Source: Rusavskia elegans (lineage: Eukaryota > Ascomycota > Lecanoromycetes > Teloschistales > Teloschistaceae). From it: a stretch of 64,000 nucleotides of DNA. Below the pieces are notes generated by a model. It saw only the letters and a list, made by a program, of their open reading frames with translations, had not been told where the DNA came from and made no database searches. Shown here piece after piece: positions 46,261-55,847 of the stretch. The first letter of the stretch is position 1; every line of letters starts with the position of its first letter. The translations under genes were made by a program, and so were the position numbers. Location: assembly GCA_011316305.1 (NCBI GenBank), contig SAUG01000069.1:124001-188000 (forward strand), in the 5' to 3' direction.

Positions 46261-47956
46261 TTAGCCCCCCTCCCTCGCCCTCACAGAGCCAACATTACTC
46301 GCATGCGCCAGCAAAAACTTACAGCACGTCAACGCATACTTGCACGCCCTCGTCCACCCCTCATCAGTATTCCCCGCCAACTTGATACTCACGCCATAAA
46401 CCTTATCCCTGTCGATCGGATACGGCAACTTGACGATGCCTGCCGATGGAGCTTTGCTTTTCGAGGGGTACTTATGTTGTTGTTGGTGTTGTTCGGCAGC
46501 CGTCATCTCGACATATTCGCCCAGTTGGCGGATACAGTCCAAGAAAGCGACGAGGCCGGCATCGAGACGGCGATGGATGATGCGGTTGGCGCCGAGTGGG
46601 AGATCGCCTGAGGAGAACAGGTCAAGATACGTGCTAGCCTTGGGCTGTTGCTGTCCTCCCGTCGTCGCGGACTGGCTCGGCGAAGGATTCTTTGAGGACC
46701 GCACAGTAGCAATTGGCGTGATCGTCGCCGCAGACGAAGATTGCGATGAAGAAGAAGAACCTGCATATTCGAATTTCTCGATACGGGATGTACTCCCCAT
46801 AGGTTTGATCCTCATTCCCTGAAACTCGACGTCCAATTTCTGCGCCACGGTCGCCAAAAGCAACGCCGCCGTGCCCAACGCGGCGTTGATTTCCGGCCAA
46901 TCGACATTCTGCGGCGGCGGTAATCTGCCGAGACGGAGACCGTTGATGGTGCCGAAATGGCCGTCGTGGGAGATGCAGAAGCAGTCGTTGTAGACGTTTG
47001 TGCGCTGGAGGCGCTCCAGTTGCTGGGCGTCGTGGTCGTAGGCTGCGTTGAGGGCGTCTCTTTCGTTTTGGAATTCGGAGAGGGTGAGGGCGAAGGCGTT
47101 GCGGGAGCGCCAGAAATCTTGCTCCTCGGCGTCGAGGGCGAGGGATTCGGCTTCTAGAGAGGCGATTTCGGCGTCTAAGGCTGCTTTCTCCTTTTCAAGT
47201 GCTAGGAGGTCGGAAAAGGCTTTGGCGTCGGCGGTGCGGGCTTCGGCGAGGGATTTCTGGGCTTTGGTGAGGTCGGCGGAGGTTGGGGTGGTGGTGTTGA
47301 GTGACTTGAGGAAGCTGATATAGGTGTCTCGTTCTTTTGTTGCGGATGATAGCCGGCTTTGTAGTTGTGATAGCAGGAGGTCTGTACATTCGGTACAGAT
47401 GGGATGGTCGATGTCCGAGCGGGCAGATAGGATCTCAAAGAGTCGCGTTGTAGATTCGATTTGTTGGGATAATTTAGGCTTCTCCCCGTCTGGTGTATCC
47501 TCTGCTGTGCCATTAGGCTTCCGAGGACTGCTTTTCGATTGAGGTTTGGCGTTTCCTTTGCCTACAGCTTGAGACGATACCACTTGCGAGTCCGAAAGCA
47601 TGACAAACGACATAGCTGGATTGTCCTTCAGTCCGGCTTTGGTTGCCGCTGCCATGGCTGGCTGCGAGCTAATGCCATGGCGAGCAGGTGGAATGACCCG
47701 CTTGAAGGTTGGGGGAGATGCATCCTGTGAGACTTTGTCGTAGAGGTCTTTTCTATCCTGAGGAAAAGGGGTTCTTGACGTGGTAGTAGTTGGTTCTACA
47801 GCATGTCCGCTTGAGCCTGCGATGGTGATGAGTAACGAAGTATCCTGATCACTTTATTCGCAGTACTTTACCAGTCAGTAATTCCGCCGCAGAGGGATGT
47901 AAGTCCTGCAACGAGCTGTCGAGCTTCAAAGGAGTTCTACATTTCTGGCAGTTCAT
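46261..47956 (-). CDS. ATG6: Beclin-1 homologue Atg6/Vps30
   Basis: Two exons on the minus strand, 47956-47872 and 47816-46261 (546 residues). Atg6/Vps30 is shared by the autophagy and endosomal Vps34 PI3-kinase complexes. The first exon encodes MNCQKCRTPLKLDSSLQDLH with the conserved CxxC; the intron ends at 47817 and rejoins LLTG to SSGHAV. A second CxxC (CTEC) is at about residues 169-172 in DHPICTECTDLLLSQLQSRL. A coiled coil follows (about 175-285). The evolutionarily conserved domain begins NVYNDCFCISHDGHFGTING and includes LGRLPPPQNVDWPEINAALG, then AALLLATVAQKL. It ends with KYALTCCKFLLAHAS. The start is confirmed by the family N-terminus. Divergent from SCM3 with about 200 bp between start codons. 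Confidence 0.95.
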
Positions 47957-48160
47957 GATGGGATGATGAGAAGCTTCATGGGAGATGCTCCTAATCGATA
48001 ACTGAATTCATAATTGTCAGTTGTGCAGCTGCATAAAGGATTGCCAAGGGCCATAGCGCTAGCCCAAAGTAGCTCTATTTACGTGCGGATTTGGTGTTGA
48101 GATGTTGCCATGATATCTCGAAAAGCTATCGGTCTCGACCCTTGACTGCATGTCGAGAAT

Positions 48161-50767
48161 ATGCCCCCACCTGCTAAGCGTCGTCGATCGTTCAATACCG
48201 GGGATCCTGACGCCGAGCTTCAAGAGCGAAGGGCTCGAAACGACAAGAAACTGAAATCAAGGTTCGAATCTATCTTTGAGAAGTATAGTAAAGATTTCTT
48301 TGGTATTGGCGATATCATAGATTTCGAGAAGGACAAAATTGTGGTCGATAATGGACATCTTTGGGATATGAAAAATGAGAAAGATCCCGGTTATAAACAC
48401 TCATTACAGCTCGAGGACGATAATCCATCATCGCAAAAAACGTCAGAGACACCACGACCCAAACGTGTGATCCCAGACTCCCAGGACTACGAAAGCGACG
48501 ATAATGACCCACTCGGCATACTTGAAGATGCCCTAGCTACTAATATCCAACGTGTGAGGAAGAGTGTCGAGTCGTCACTCTCGGGATGCAGGAACGACTA
48601 TCTTAGTCGTGATAGTGCAAGTGTACATACAGGTGCACTCTCTCCATTGAATGACCGCTGGGTAGAGCCAGCTTGGAGAGTTCCCTTGCTGCCAGCAGAT
48701 GTGAATGTGCAGAAAGCGTTGCCTAGCCCTTCGCCGTCGGTCGAGGATGAATCCAATTCGAGCCGATCAGCGTCGCCCGAAGGTGTGTCAATCTGGGCAC
48801 TTCCAAAGCGAAAACGGAAACGTCAGGCCAATGCATCGGGAAACTTGCTATCACACACTACCCATAGTGTTTCATCAAATCCCTCATTACCAGTACGGTG
48901 GACGCCTGAGGAAAGACAGCTACTACGCCAGCTAAAAGTTGCTGGATTGACGTGGGTAGAAATTGGAAAACATCTTCCCAATCGTACGTCGGGTGCCATA
49001 CAAATGTTTTGGTCCTCTTTACAAAAAAAATCCAAGGAATCGCCATTGCAAAGTGGCAGTGTTCCATCTGATGGGCCTCTATCACAAAGTCCTGGAGACA
49101 TCGGCAACGGGAACGATGTTCTCACGAACAGATCGAATCGGCCATTGCAACCTGAGGATTTGGATACTCCCGCGGCCCCGAATCTCGCTGGGCATGACGC
49201 TGAGCTTGAAGATGACCTGGCTTCATTGCTGGTATCGGAGTCTAAGCCAGATGGGTCATCTACTCATCCGCCAAAGGAGACGGCTTTCTGCTCAGATACA
49301 GTTATTCCTGATTCGCAAGGTTCTTTAGTAACACCGCAAGTACTAGAGCAAAGTCCCGATCCTCAGACCGATGCTTTGACTTGTCATCCAGGACTTGAAA
49401 GCGGACGGAATGATTCTTTCCTGACCGAGAAATCCTCAACTGGGACTGTCGCAGGTCCACCGCTGCCGGGTTTATCTTCGCATACTTCTCCAAATGCAAC
49501 TAACCAGGATCCCAAGGTCTACGCCTGTGACCATCGTCTCCAATACCTACAAACACTTTGTGATAAACTACAACCTGCTCCTGAAGCTTACCCACCTTCC
49601 CCGGCGATGACTGACAGTCAATTTATGCAAAATGACGACCTGCGCCGCTCAAAGGAGTGGAATATCAATGCGTCTTCGGAGAATTCTTCAAACAAAGCTG
49701 ACAGCTCAATGGATCATCTTGTGAAGGATGTGGACGGATTATCTTGTTCTGCCAATGAGTCGAGCGGCCCGTTAGACGATTCTGTTGGGCGCTTGACGAC
49801 TCACATCAGGATAAAACCAAGAAAGCTTCCGGATTCGCGAGCTGATGTTGCAAACGCAATGCTAGTGCAGGCCACGATAGGCGAATCTGGCAATGAGCAA
49901 ATCGTGCATGGAACCGAAGGGAGACCAGTATTGTCAGAAGTAAGCTTGGTGCAGTCTGAACCACCAGACCTGCTATCGAATCTATTGGCGGATGCGAGTA
50001 AGCCAAGAACAGGAGCAGCATCAACGCCGCAGAACTTCGTACGGATCGAAATTCCCCTACTTTCAGACACAGGTCCAGAGAAGCAAGTCGTCAGCGATAG
50101 TGTGCCGAAAGAGTGCTTTAACGGGCGAGTGATAGACCAGCAAGTTCGACACCCTGGGTATGTCACCCCTCCGAGGGCCCTGCTCCCGGCACAAGAAGAA
50201 AGTCTTCGGAAGATAAAACCCTTCTCACTGATCCTGCCAATCGAGGGCAGTCCTACGAGACATGAACATCTACAGCGGAAAAGCTCTTACCTTCAATCTT
50301 TGGACCAGAAGTATCGGCTCGGCCAAGGCGAGACGCCAGCTGATGATGTTTGGCCTAGGATTGGTAAACCACAAGGTAAAGGGAGTGACCAATTGGGACA
50401 CTCGATGAGCAGTACAGCTGCCGTAGGGACAGAAGTTTCGGGTAGTGATAGTTTTGCAGACCACGGCCCGGAGACCGATACGCCCCCGGAGCGTGCAATA
50501 CTCCAAAGACCGATGTCAAACGTAGAGGACGACGAAGATGATTTGCAACTCTTACATCAGCCAGCCATTGCTCTCAACTTCCAAATTAAGAAGAGGCTGA
50601 GCCATAGTGCTTGCAAGCAACAGCTTGCTTTCAGGCCGAAGATATGTAGCGACGATATCAGCGACGACGAACTCTCCACACCTTCAAAGACTACTCGGGA
50701 TCGGGTTGAGATGACACCGGTTCAGGCTTCCACGGCACGAGCACCAAAGATGAGCCCAGCCTACTAG
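48161..50767 (+). CDS. SCM3: Centromere protein Scm3 (CENP-A chaperone) with Myb/SANT domain
   Basis: Single exon, 868 residues. Scm3/HJURP loads the centromeric histone H3 variant. The N-terminal Scm3 domain is at residues about 17-68: DAELQERRARNDKKLKSRFE, SIFEKYSKDFFGIGDIID and IVVDNGHL. A Myb/SANT-like domain lies at about 246-290, RWTPEERQLLRQLKVAGLTW then VEIGKHLPNRTSGAIQMFW, with tryptophans spaced as in this fold; filamentous fungal Scm3 proteins often carry one. Between and after are long acidic and Ser-rich disordered stretches, several VIPDSQ-type short motifs (residues about 106 and 382) and basic nuclear-localisation-type clusters (PPPAKRRRSF, PKRKRKRQ). The DNA-binding role of the Myb region is inference. 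Confidence 0.88.
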   Translation: MPPPAKRRRSFNTGDPDAELQERRARNDKKLKSRFESIFEKYSKDFFGIGDIIDFEKDKIVVDNGHLWDMKNEKDPGYKHSLQLEDDNPSSQKTSETPRPKRVIPDSQDYESDDNDPLGILEDALATNIQRVRKSVESSLSGCRNDYLSRDSASVHTGALSPLNDRWVEPAWRVPLLPADVNVQKALPSPSPSVEDESNSSRSASPEGVSIWALPKRKRKRQANASGNLLSHTTHSVSSNPSLPVRWTPEERQLLRQLKVAGLTWVEIGKHLPNRTSGAIQMFWSSLQKKSKESPLQSGSVPSDGPLSQSPGDIGNGNDVLTNRSNRPLQPEDLDTPAAPNLAGHDAELEDDLASLLVSESKPDGSSTHPPKETAFCSDTVIPDSQGSLVTPQVLEQSPDPQTDALTCHPGLESGRNDSFLTEKSSTGTVAGPPLPGLSSHTSPNATNQDPKVYACDHRLQYLQTLCDKLQPAPEAYPPSPAMTDSQFMQNDDLRRSKEWNINASSENSSNKADSSMDHLVKDVDGLSCSANESSGPLDDSVGRLTTHIRIKPRKLPDSRADVANAMLVQATIGESGNEQIVHGTEGRPVLSEVSLVQSEPPDLLSNLLADASKPRTGAASTPQNFVRIEIPLLSDTGPEKQVVSDSVPKECFNGRVIDQQVRHPGYVTPPRALLPAQEESLRKIKPFSLILPIEGSPTRHEHLQRKSSYLQSLDQKYRLGQGETPADDVWPRIGKPQGKGSDQLGHSMSSTAAVGTEVSGSDSFADHGPETDTPPERAILQRPMSNVEDDEDDLQLLHQPAIALNFQIKKRLSHSACKQQLAFRPKICSDDISDDELSTPSKTTRDRVEMTPVQASTARAPKMSPAY

Positions 50768-50981
50768 ATCGCCTGACAAGAAGATTTGGAGGGATCATTA
50801 GGCCTCGAGTCCTCGGGCTGAGTCCTTTTAACGAAGATGTCGGGTGTTTCGTACGACAGCAAAGCCAGCTTTGTATTGCTCGTTTGAGATGACAACTCTG
50901 GTAGAGCTGTGGATGCATTGGTCGAAGTAAATATTTCCACGAGAATGTCTTCCGGTTGAAGCATGTTAACTTGATCTGATT
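50768..50981. other. convergent 3' ends of SCM3 and the cysteine synthase gene
   Basis: About 210 bp only; nothing recognised. Confidence 0.3.
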
Positions 50982-52483
50982 TCAGTCCCCTAAAATATCA
51001 TTGAGCTTGCTATCCGTTTTGCCTCCAATATCGCCAGCATGGGTCCAGAACTTTGAAAGATGCCGAGTGCCCGAATCGCATAAAATGGTCACAATCCTTT
51101 GACCAGGTCCTGATAGACGTGCAAGTCTGGCTGCGGCCACGCCTTCTTTGGTCAGATGATTGTACCCAGCTACATCAAGGCTCCACTTACAATTAACAGC
51201 GCTGCTGCTTCCAACGAACATACCATCCTTCTCGGCCAGCCATCTTGCCATCGCCAAAGCTTCTTCATCGTTCACCTTGATCGCATCATCGATCAATTCT
51301 CGACCAGCCTCAAAGTTCGCAGTCACTCTGTTGATACCAATGCCTTCCACAATGGTATCTACCTGTGACCTCCGTCTTGTCCCTTCCTTCTCCAACGTAT
51401 CGAACATGACTCCATTCTTGATTCGATTGAATAACCCACTGCCTTGTGGGTCCGCTAGAACCACACGCAGATTGGGAAGCTTTGATTTGAGGAATCTAGT
51501 AACACCGGCGATGGTCCCACCAGTACCTGCGCCAGCAACGAAGGCATCGAGTTTCCCACCACATTGCTGATAGATCTCGGGGCCGGTGCCCTCGAAATGA
51601 GCTTGCCAATTGGCTTGATTTTCGAATTGGTCGGCAAAATAGCCTCTCCCTGGACGTGTGGGATCTGCCGTATGGTCCGCAGCAAGGTTTCGAGCACGAT
51701 TTACGAAATGCATTGGGTCAATGATCGGGGCGGGAGGTACTCGATCTACTACGGCTCCTAATTTCAGGAGGAGATCTGACTTCTCTGTTGCTTGATCGGA
51801 GGGCATGCAGCTGTTTAGTCAGAAAAGCCACAATCATTGACAGTACGGCGAGGAAAGGGCGTACATATGGGCGAGGTAACCTCTGGCTCGACATATTGTA
51901 GCGAGAGATATACCAGTGGAGCCAACGGTGCCCTCGTAGATCGTATCGCCAGAGTGAGGCGTCAACAGGCCTTCTTCTTCGGCCTACATAAATACTTAGA
52001 GGAGATTGTGAGAGAGGATTCTGCGATGCAGGCAGTATGTGTATGTACCGTCTTGATCATGTTCAAAGCCACGCGATCTTTTGGACTTCCTCCAGCTCCA
52101 TTGAGGAACTAGCCATAGATCAGACATGCGATTGAATGCTTCAATTCGCGATTGCCTATCTATACCTCCGCTTTGCCTAAAATATCACATCCCGTCTCCT
52201 CTGACAGCGACTTTATCCGGAACAGCGGCGTATTCCCCACGCAAGCTTCGATGCCCTCCTTAATCTCGACATCATGGGTGTCTTCTTCTTTGATCTTCTT
52301 CGTACGATCTTCCAAATCAACTCGATCTTTCGATGCAAGCCCAGCTCCGGCGATCGAACTGTTGGGCACTCGTCTTCGCCGAAAGCGTCGTTCGAGGTCC
52401 GGGTAGAAGTCTTTGAAGCCGAGGGTCAAGAGGACTCCGCATAGGAATGCCGTGCACAGGTACAAGCGTGGACGGCTGTCCAT
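50982..52483 (-). CDS. membrane-anchored cysteine synthase (PLP fold-type II)
   Basis: Minus-strand exons 52483-52166, 52108-52049, 51983-51865, 51810-50982 (441 residues). Makes cysteine from an activated serine (O-acetylserine type) and sulfide; a cystathionine-synthase-type reaction is possible but the regulatory CBS domains are absent. MDSRPRLYLCTAFLCGVLLT then LGFKDF forms an N-terminal hydrophobic anchor, seen in the fungal cysteine synthase 2 group and thought to place it in the mitochondrial outer membrane. Catalytic landmarks: VGNTPLFRIKSL, the PLP lysine in GGSPKDR (about Lys116), TIYEGTVGSTGISLA, HICMPSDQA, the phosphate loop AGAGTGGTIAG (about 258-268) and MFVGSSSAVNC, ILCDSGTRHLSKFW. 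Start codon lies 155 bp from the hAT target-site duplication. Confidence 0.92.
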
Positions 52484-52637
52484 ATAACGAGTCTTTGCCA
52501 CTCTCACGATGGATCACAGTTACTGCTTGATTTTCAGAAGTAGACTTGTAGAGATAACGTTGAAAGTGCAGATGGAGAATAGGAAAAAGCCTTGGCGCGG
52601 AGCTTCTGATAGATTTCCGCTTTGGGCAGCTCGACAA
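52484..52637. promoter_or_regulatory. left half of a split divergent promoter
   Basis: Unique sequence between the cysteine synthase ATG (52483, leftward) and the hAT target duplication. With the right half (55794-55847) and one copy of the 8-bp duplication it would form a bidirectional intergenic region of only about 220 bp before insertion. Confidence 0.55.
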
Positions 52638-52645
52638 CTCCATGC
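52638..52645 (+). repeat. 8-bp target-site duplication, left copy
   Basis: CTCCATGC immediately outside the left inverted end. It is repeated exactly at 55786-55793. Eight base pairs is the hAT-specific length. Confidence 0.9.
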
Positions 52646-52666
52646 CAGCGTGGGCGATCGCACCGC
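52646..52666 (+). repeat. hAT terminal inverted repeat, left
   Basis: Begins CAGCGTGGGCGATCGCACC. Reverse complement of 55765-55785 except for one G/A difference. Confidence 0.9.
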
Positions 52667-55600
52667 TTAAAACTAGCTATTATTCCGCACCGCACTAGCC
52701 CGTACTGTACCGTACCGACTAATTAGATAGCTAGTACCGCTCCGTACCGAGCCCTATATAGGCTAGCTGCTGGCCAGTTTATAGGGGTTTTAATCCTACT
52801 TTATATAATTAAATTTATCGAGATTTTCTTTTTTTTAACTACCTATTATATCGGTATACTATATACTAACTATATAAACTTTAAAGCTAAAATTTTTAAA
52901 TATTTTAGCTTATAGACTATACTATCGGATTTAAGAAAATCTAATATATACGGCTAAAATTAGATATATAGTATCTTTTTAACTTTATTTACTTCGATCC
53001 TAGAAAATATCTTATTCTCTAAAGTTATTTAGGAAGCGCTAGCTCTACTATAAAATCCTAAAATATTAATTAATAACGTTCGTTTAAATTAATTCTATTA
53101 ATTTAATTAGCTAATAGTTTAAACCTTTAATTTTATTCTATTTTATCGATTTTTTTTATTATTACTATTTCGATTTTTCTATCTTTCTATCTACTATATA
53201 TCTTATCTAAATTAATTATTATAGATTAAAGAAATATTACTATCTATTTTAGATTAACTATAGGAAATTTAAATAATACCGAATATTATATAGATATTTA
53301 GAATATATATAAAAAGGTCGCTTATTTTAATTTTTCTAAAAATAAATATATCTACGCTGTTATTAATATAAATAAAGGTATTAAATATAAATTTATATCT
53401 AATAATAAACTAGTTAAATAAATAAAAAAGATTTTAACGGTTATAAATTATAGCTTCTACGCTATTAATATAGAGAATTTAAAGAAATATTAATTTTATA
53501 AAATTTATATAATTCCTTTTTTAATTATTTCTACTTCGATTAATTATTATATTAAACTATATAAAATATAGTCGTAAATACTATATCTATTCTAATAACC
53601 ACTCTACTAACCGTATATATAAATATTTAATATAAAATTATTAAATCGATTTTAATAGTTTTTTTTCCGGTAATAATCTTTTTCCTTTTATTTCTAATTC
53701 GATTACCTCCTTTATAATAGAAAGTAAAGCTTTATTTATACTATTTCTACTCTATAAAAGTTTAGAAAAAAAGTTTAAATATTTATTTATTCGATAGATT
53801 ACGACTATATATCTACTATATCGAATTATTAATAACTAATAGTTTTATAAAATCTTTTTCTAGTTTAATAAATAACTATATAGATAGATTCTAAAATTAT
53901 ATTATATAATTATAAATTAAATAAAAACTTCTTTTAAAAATTATAAATATAAAATCCGGATATTAATCGAAAATATAAATAGTAATATATATCTTTTATT
54001 TAATATATAGACTTTAAAAAACGCTATTATCTTTATTACTATCTATTTCTATTTTATTAATAAATATTATTATATTCGGATAATTATACTAGCGTTTTAA
54101 TATATTCGGAACTTTTATTCCGGTAAAAACTAATATATTATTATTAAATAAATTATTAAAAAATTTAAGATTATTTTATATCTCGGATATTTCGTATTTA
54201 ATAATACCGATATAAATAATATTTATTTCGATATTTTATTTCTAGATATTATTTTCTATTTAAATAAATAATATCGGCGGCTGCGATACTAGAGATATAT
54301 TTTTAATATCGCTATATAAATCTTCCTTTATAGTAATATTTCTATTAAATAGTTTAACGCCGAGATTATATTTATTTAAATAATAAAATAAAAATAGAAA
54401 AAGTTTAAACTTTAATAGAAAAAAGATTCTATTAGTAAATTATATAATATTATTAAATAGATATATTAGAACTTTTAGTATCGGAAAACTTTCTAGAATA
54501 TATCTATTATCGATAGATTTAACGATTCCGATTTTAATAGCTTTTTCTTTAAATAAAATAGTAGTAATAAAATAATCGAATAAAATATAAAGTTTCGGTA
54601 ATATATTAATATCTTTATTTTAGATATAAATAAACCTTTTTTTAATCTAGACTATTTCTCTGGTAATAAATAGATAATACTTTTCTAAATATATAAAATA
54701 CTAGAACTATTTAAATAGAAAATAATATTATTCTAAAATAAAAATAGTACTAGTTTATATAATATAGCTAGCGAAATTCTTTTATTATTCCGCCGAATTA
54801 TTAAATATATCCGGAAAAAAAAATAGAAGTTTTTAATAATAGCGACGGCGTATATAGAGGTTAATAATCCGGAATAATATTATATCTATTATATTCTAAA
54901 ACTCTATCTAAAAAAGCTAGAAAAATATAAAATCTTCTATATTATAAATCCGATTTATACTACCGCTATAGTAATAGATTTCCGGCTTAAATAGCTATAG
55001 TTTTTATAGAAATAGATAGAATATAAAGGATCTATAAAAAAAGATATCGCTAATTTCTATAATCTATTTTATAGAAATTAATCTATTATATTAAATATAG
55101 CGCCGGTAGTTTCCGTTCCTATTCGCGTTTATATCTATAATCTAGCTTTTTTTATAACCGATAATCCCGATAATATAATAGAAGATTTCTATAAAAAATA
55201 CTATAGAATATATAGAATTAATCCGAAAACTTTATTAAAAAAGGAAATCGTAAACTAGTAGTATATTTAATCTATAAATATTCTATTAAAAAAAATATAA
55301 AATATTTTTATTATTTCTACTATATTAGCCGAATATAAATAAATTTTTAGTAGCGCTATATAAATAGTTACTAGATTATAAAAATAGCTAAAAAAGAATT
55401 TAATAGAAATAAATAAATATTTCCGGTTATAATATAATTAAAAGATCGGAATTAAACGCTAATATTATAGAATAGCTTTAATTTTTTTATATATTCTATC
55501 GGATATATAGATTTTATATCTATTTATTAGAAGAGATTATAGAAATATATAGTAGTAGATAGTACAGCTTTATAAAATTAATAAATTCGAAATTAAAAAA

Positions 55601-55764
55601 ATTAATTCTATAAATACGAATACGTAGACGGGGGCTTAGTACTAAAAATAATATTCTATAAAAACCTAGTACCGCCTATACCTAATCAGATTAGTACTAG
55701 TACCGCTCCGTACCGCTAATTAGTAGACCCGTACCGTACCAGTACTAGCGTCGGTGCGGTACGG

Positions 55765-55785
55765 GCGGTGCGATTGCCCACGCTG
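55765..55785 (-). repeat. hAT terminal inverted repeat, right
   Basis: Read on the minus strand it begins CAGCGTGGGCAATCGCACC. Confidence 0.9.
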
Positions 55786-55793
55786 CTCCATGC
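55786..55793 (+). repeat. 8-bp target-site duplication, right copy
   Basis: CTCCATGC directly after the right inverted end, identical to 52638-52645. Confidence 0.9.
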
Positions 55794-55847
55794 TATGTAT
55801 GTATCCGTGACCTTCTCCCTTAAGGGATAGGCGATCATTGCAACGCA

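Larger units (their letters stand above)
52646..55785 (+). mobile_element. hAT-superfamily DNA transposon, RIP-degraded
   Basis: 3140 bp. The ends are 21-bp inverted repeats (52646-52666 and 55765-55785, one mismatch) beginning CAGCGTGGGCRATCGCACC, matching the hAT pattern CAGxGxTGGGCAA in composition and order. They are flanked by a perfect 8-bp duplication. Subterminal CCGTACCG-type words cluster at both ends. The interior is very AT-rich with many stops. Yet one plus-strand frame still shows TTAIVIDFRLK at about 54959-54991 and, 115 codons later in the same frame, STILAEYK, stop, IFSSAI at 55316-55360. The latter corresponds to the IPxMSAECERxFSSA signature of the hAT dimerisation domain. 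Non-functional as a transposase gene. Confidence 0.93.
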
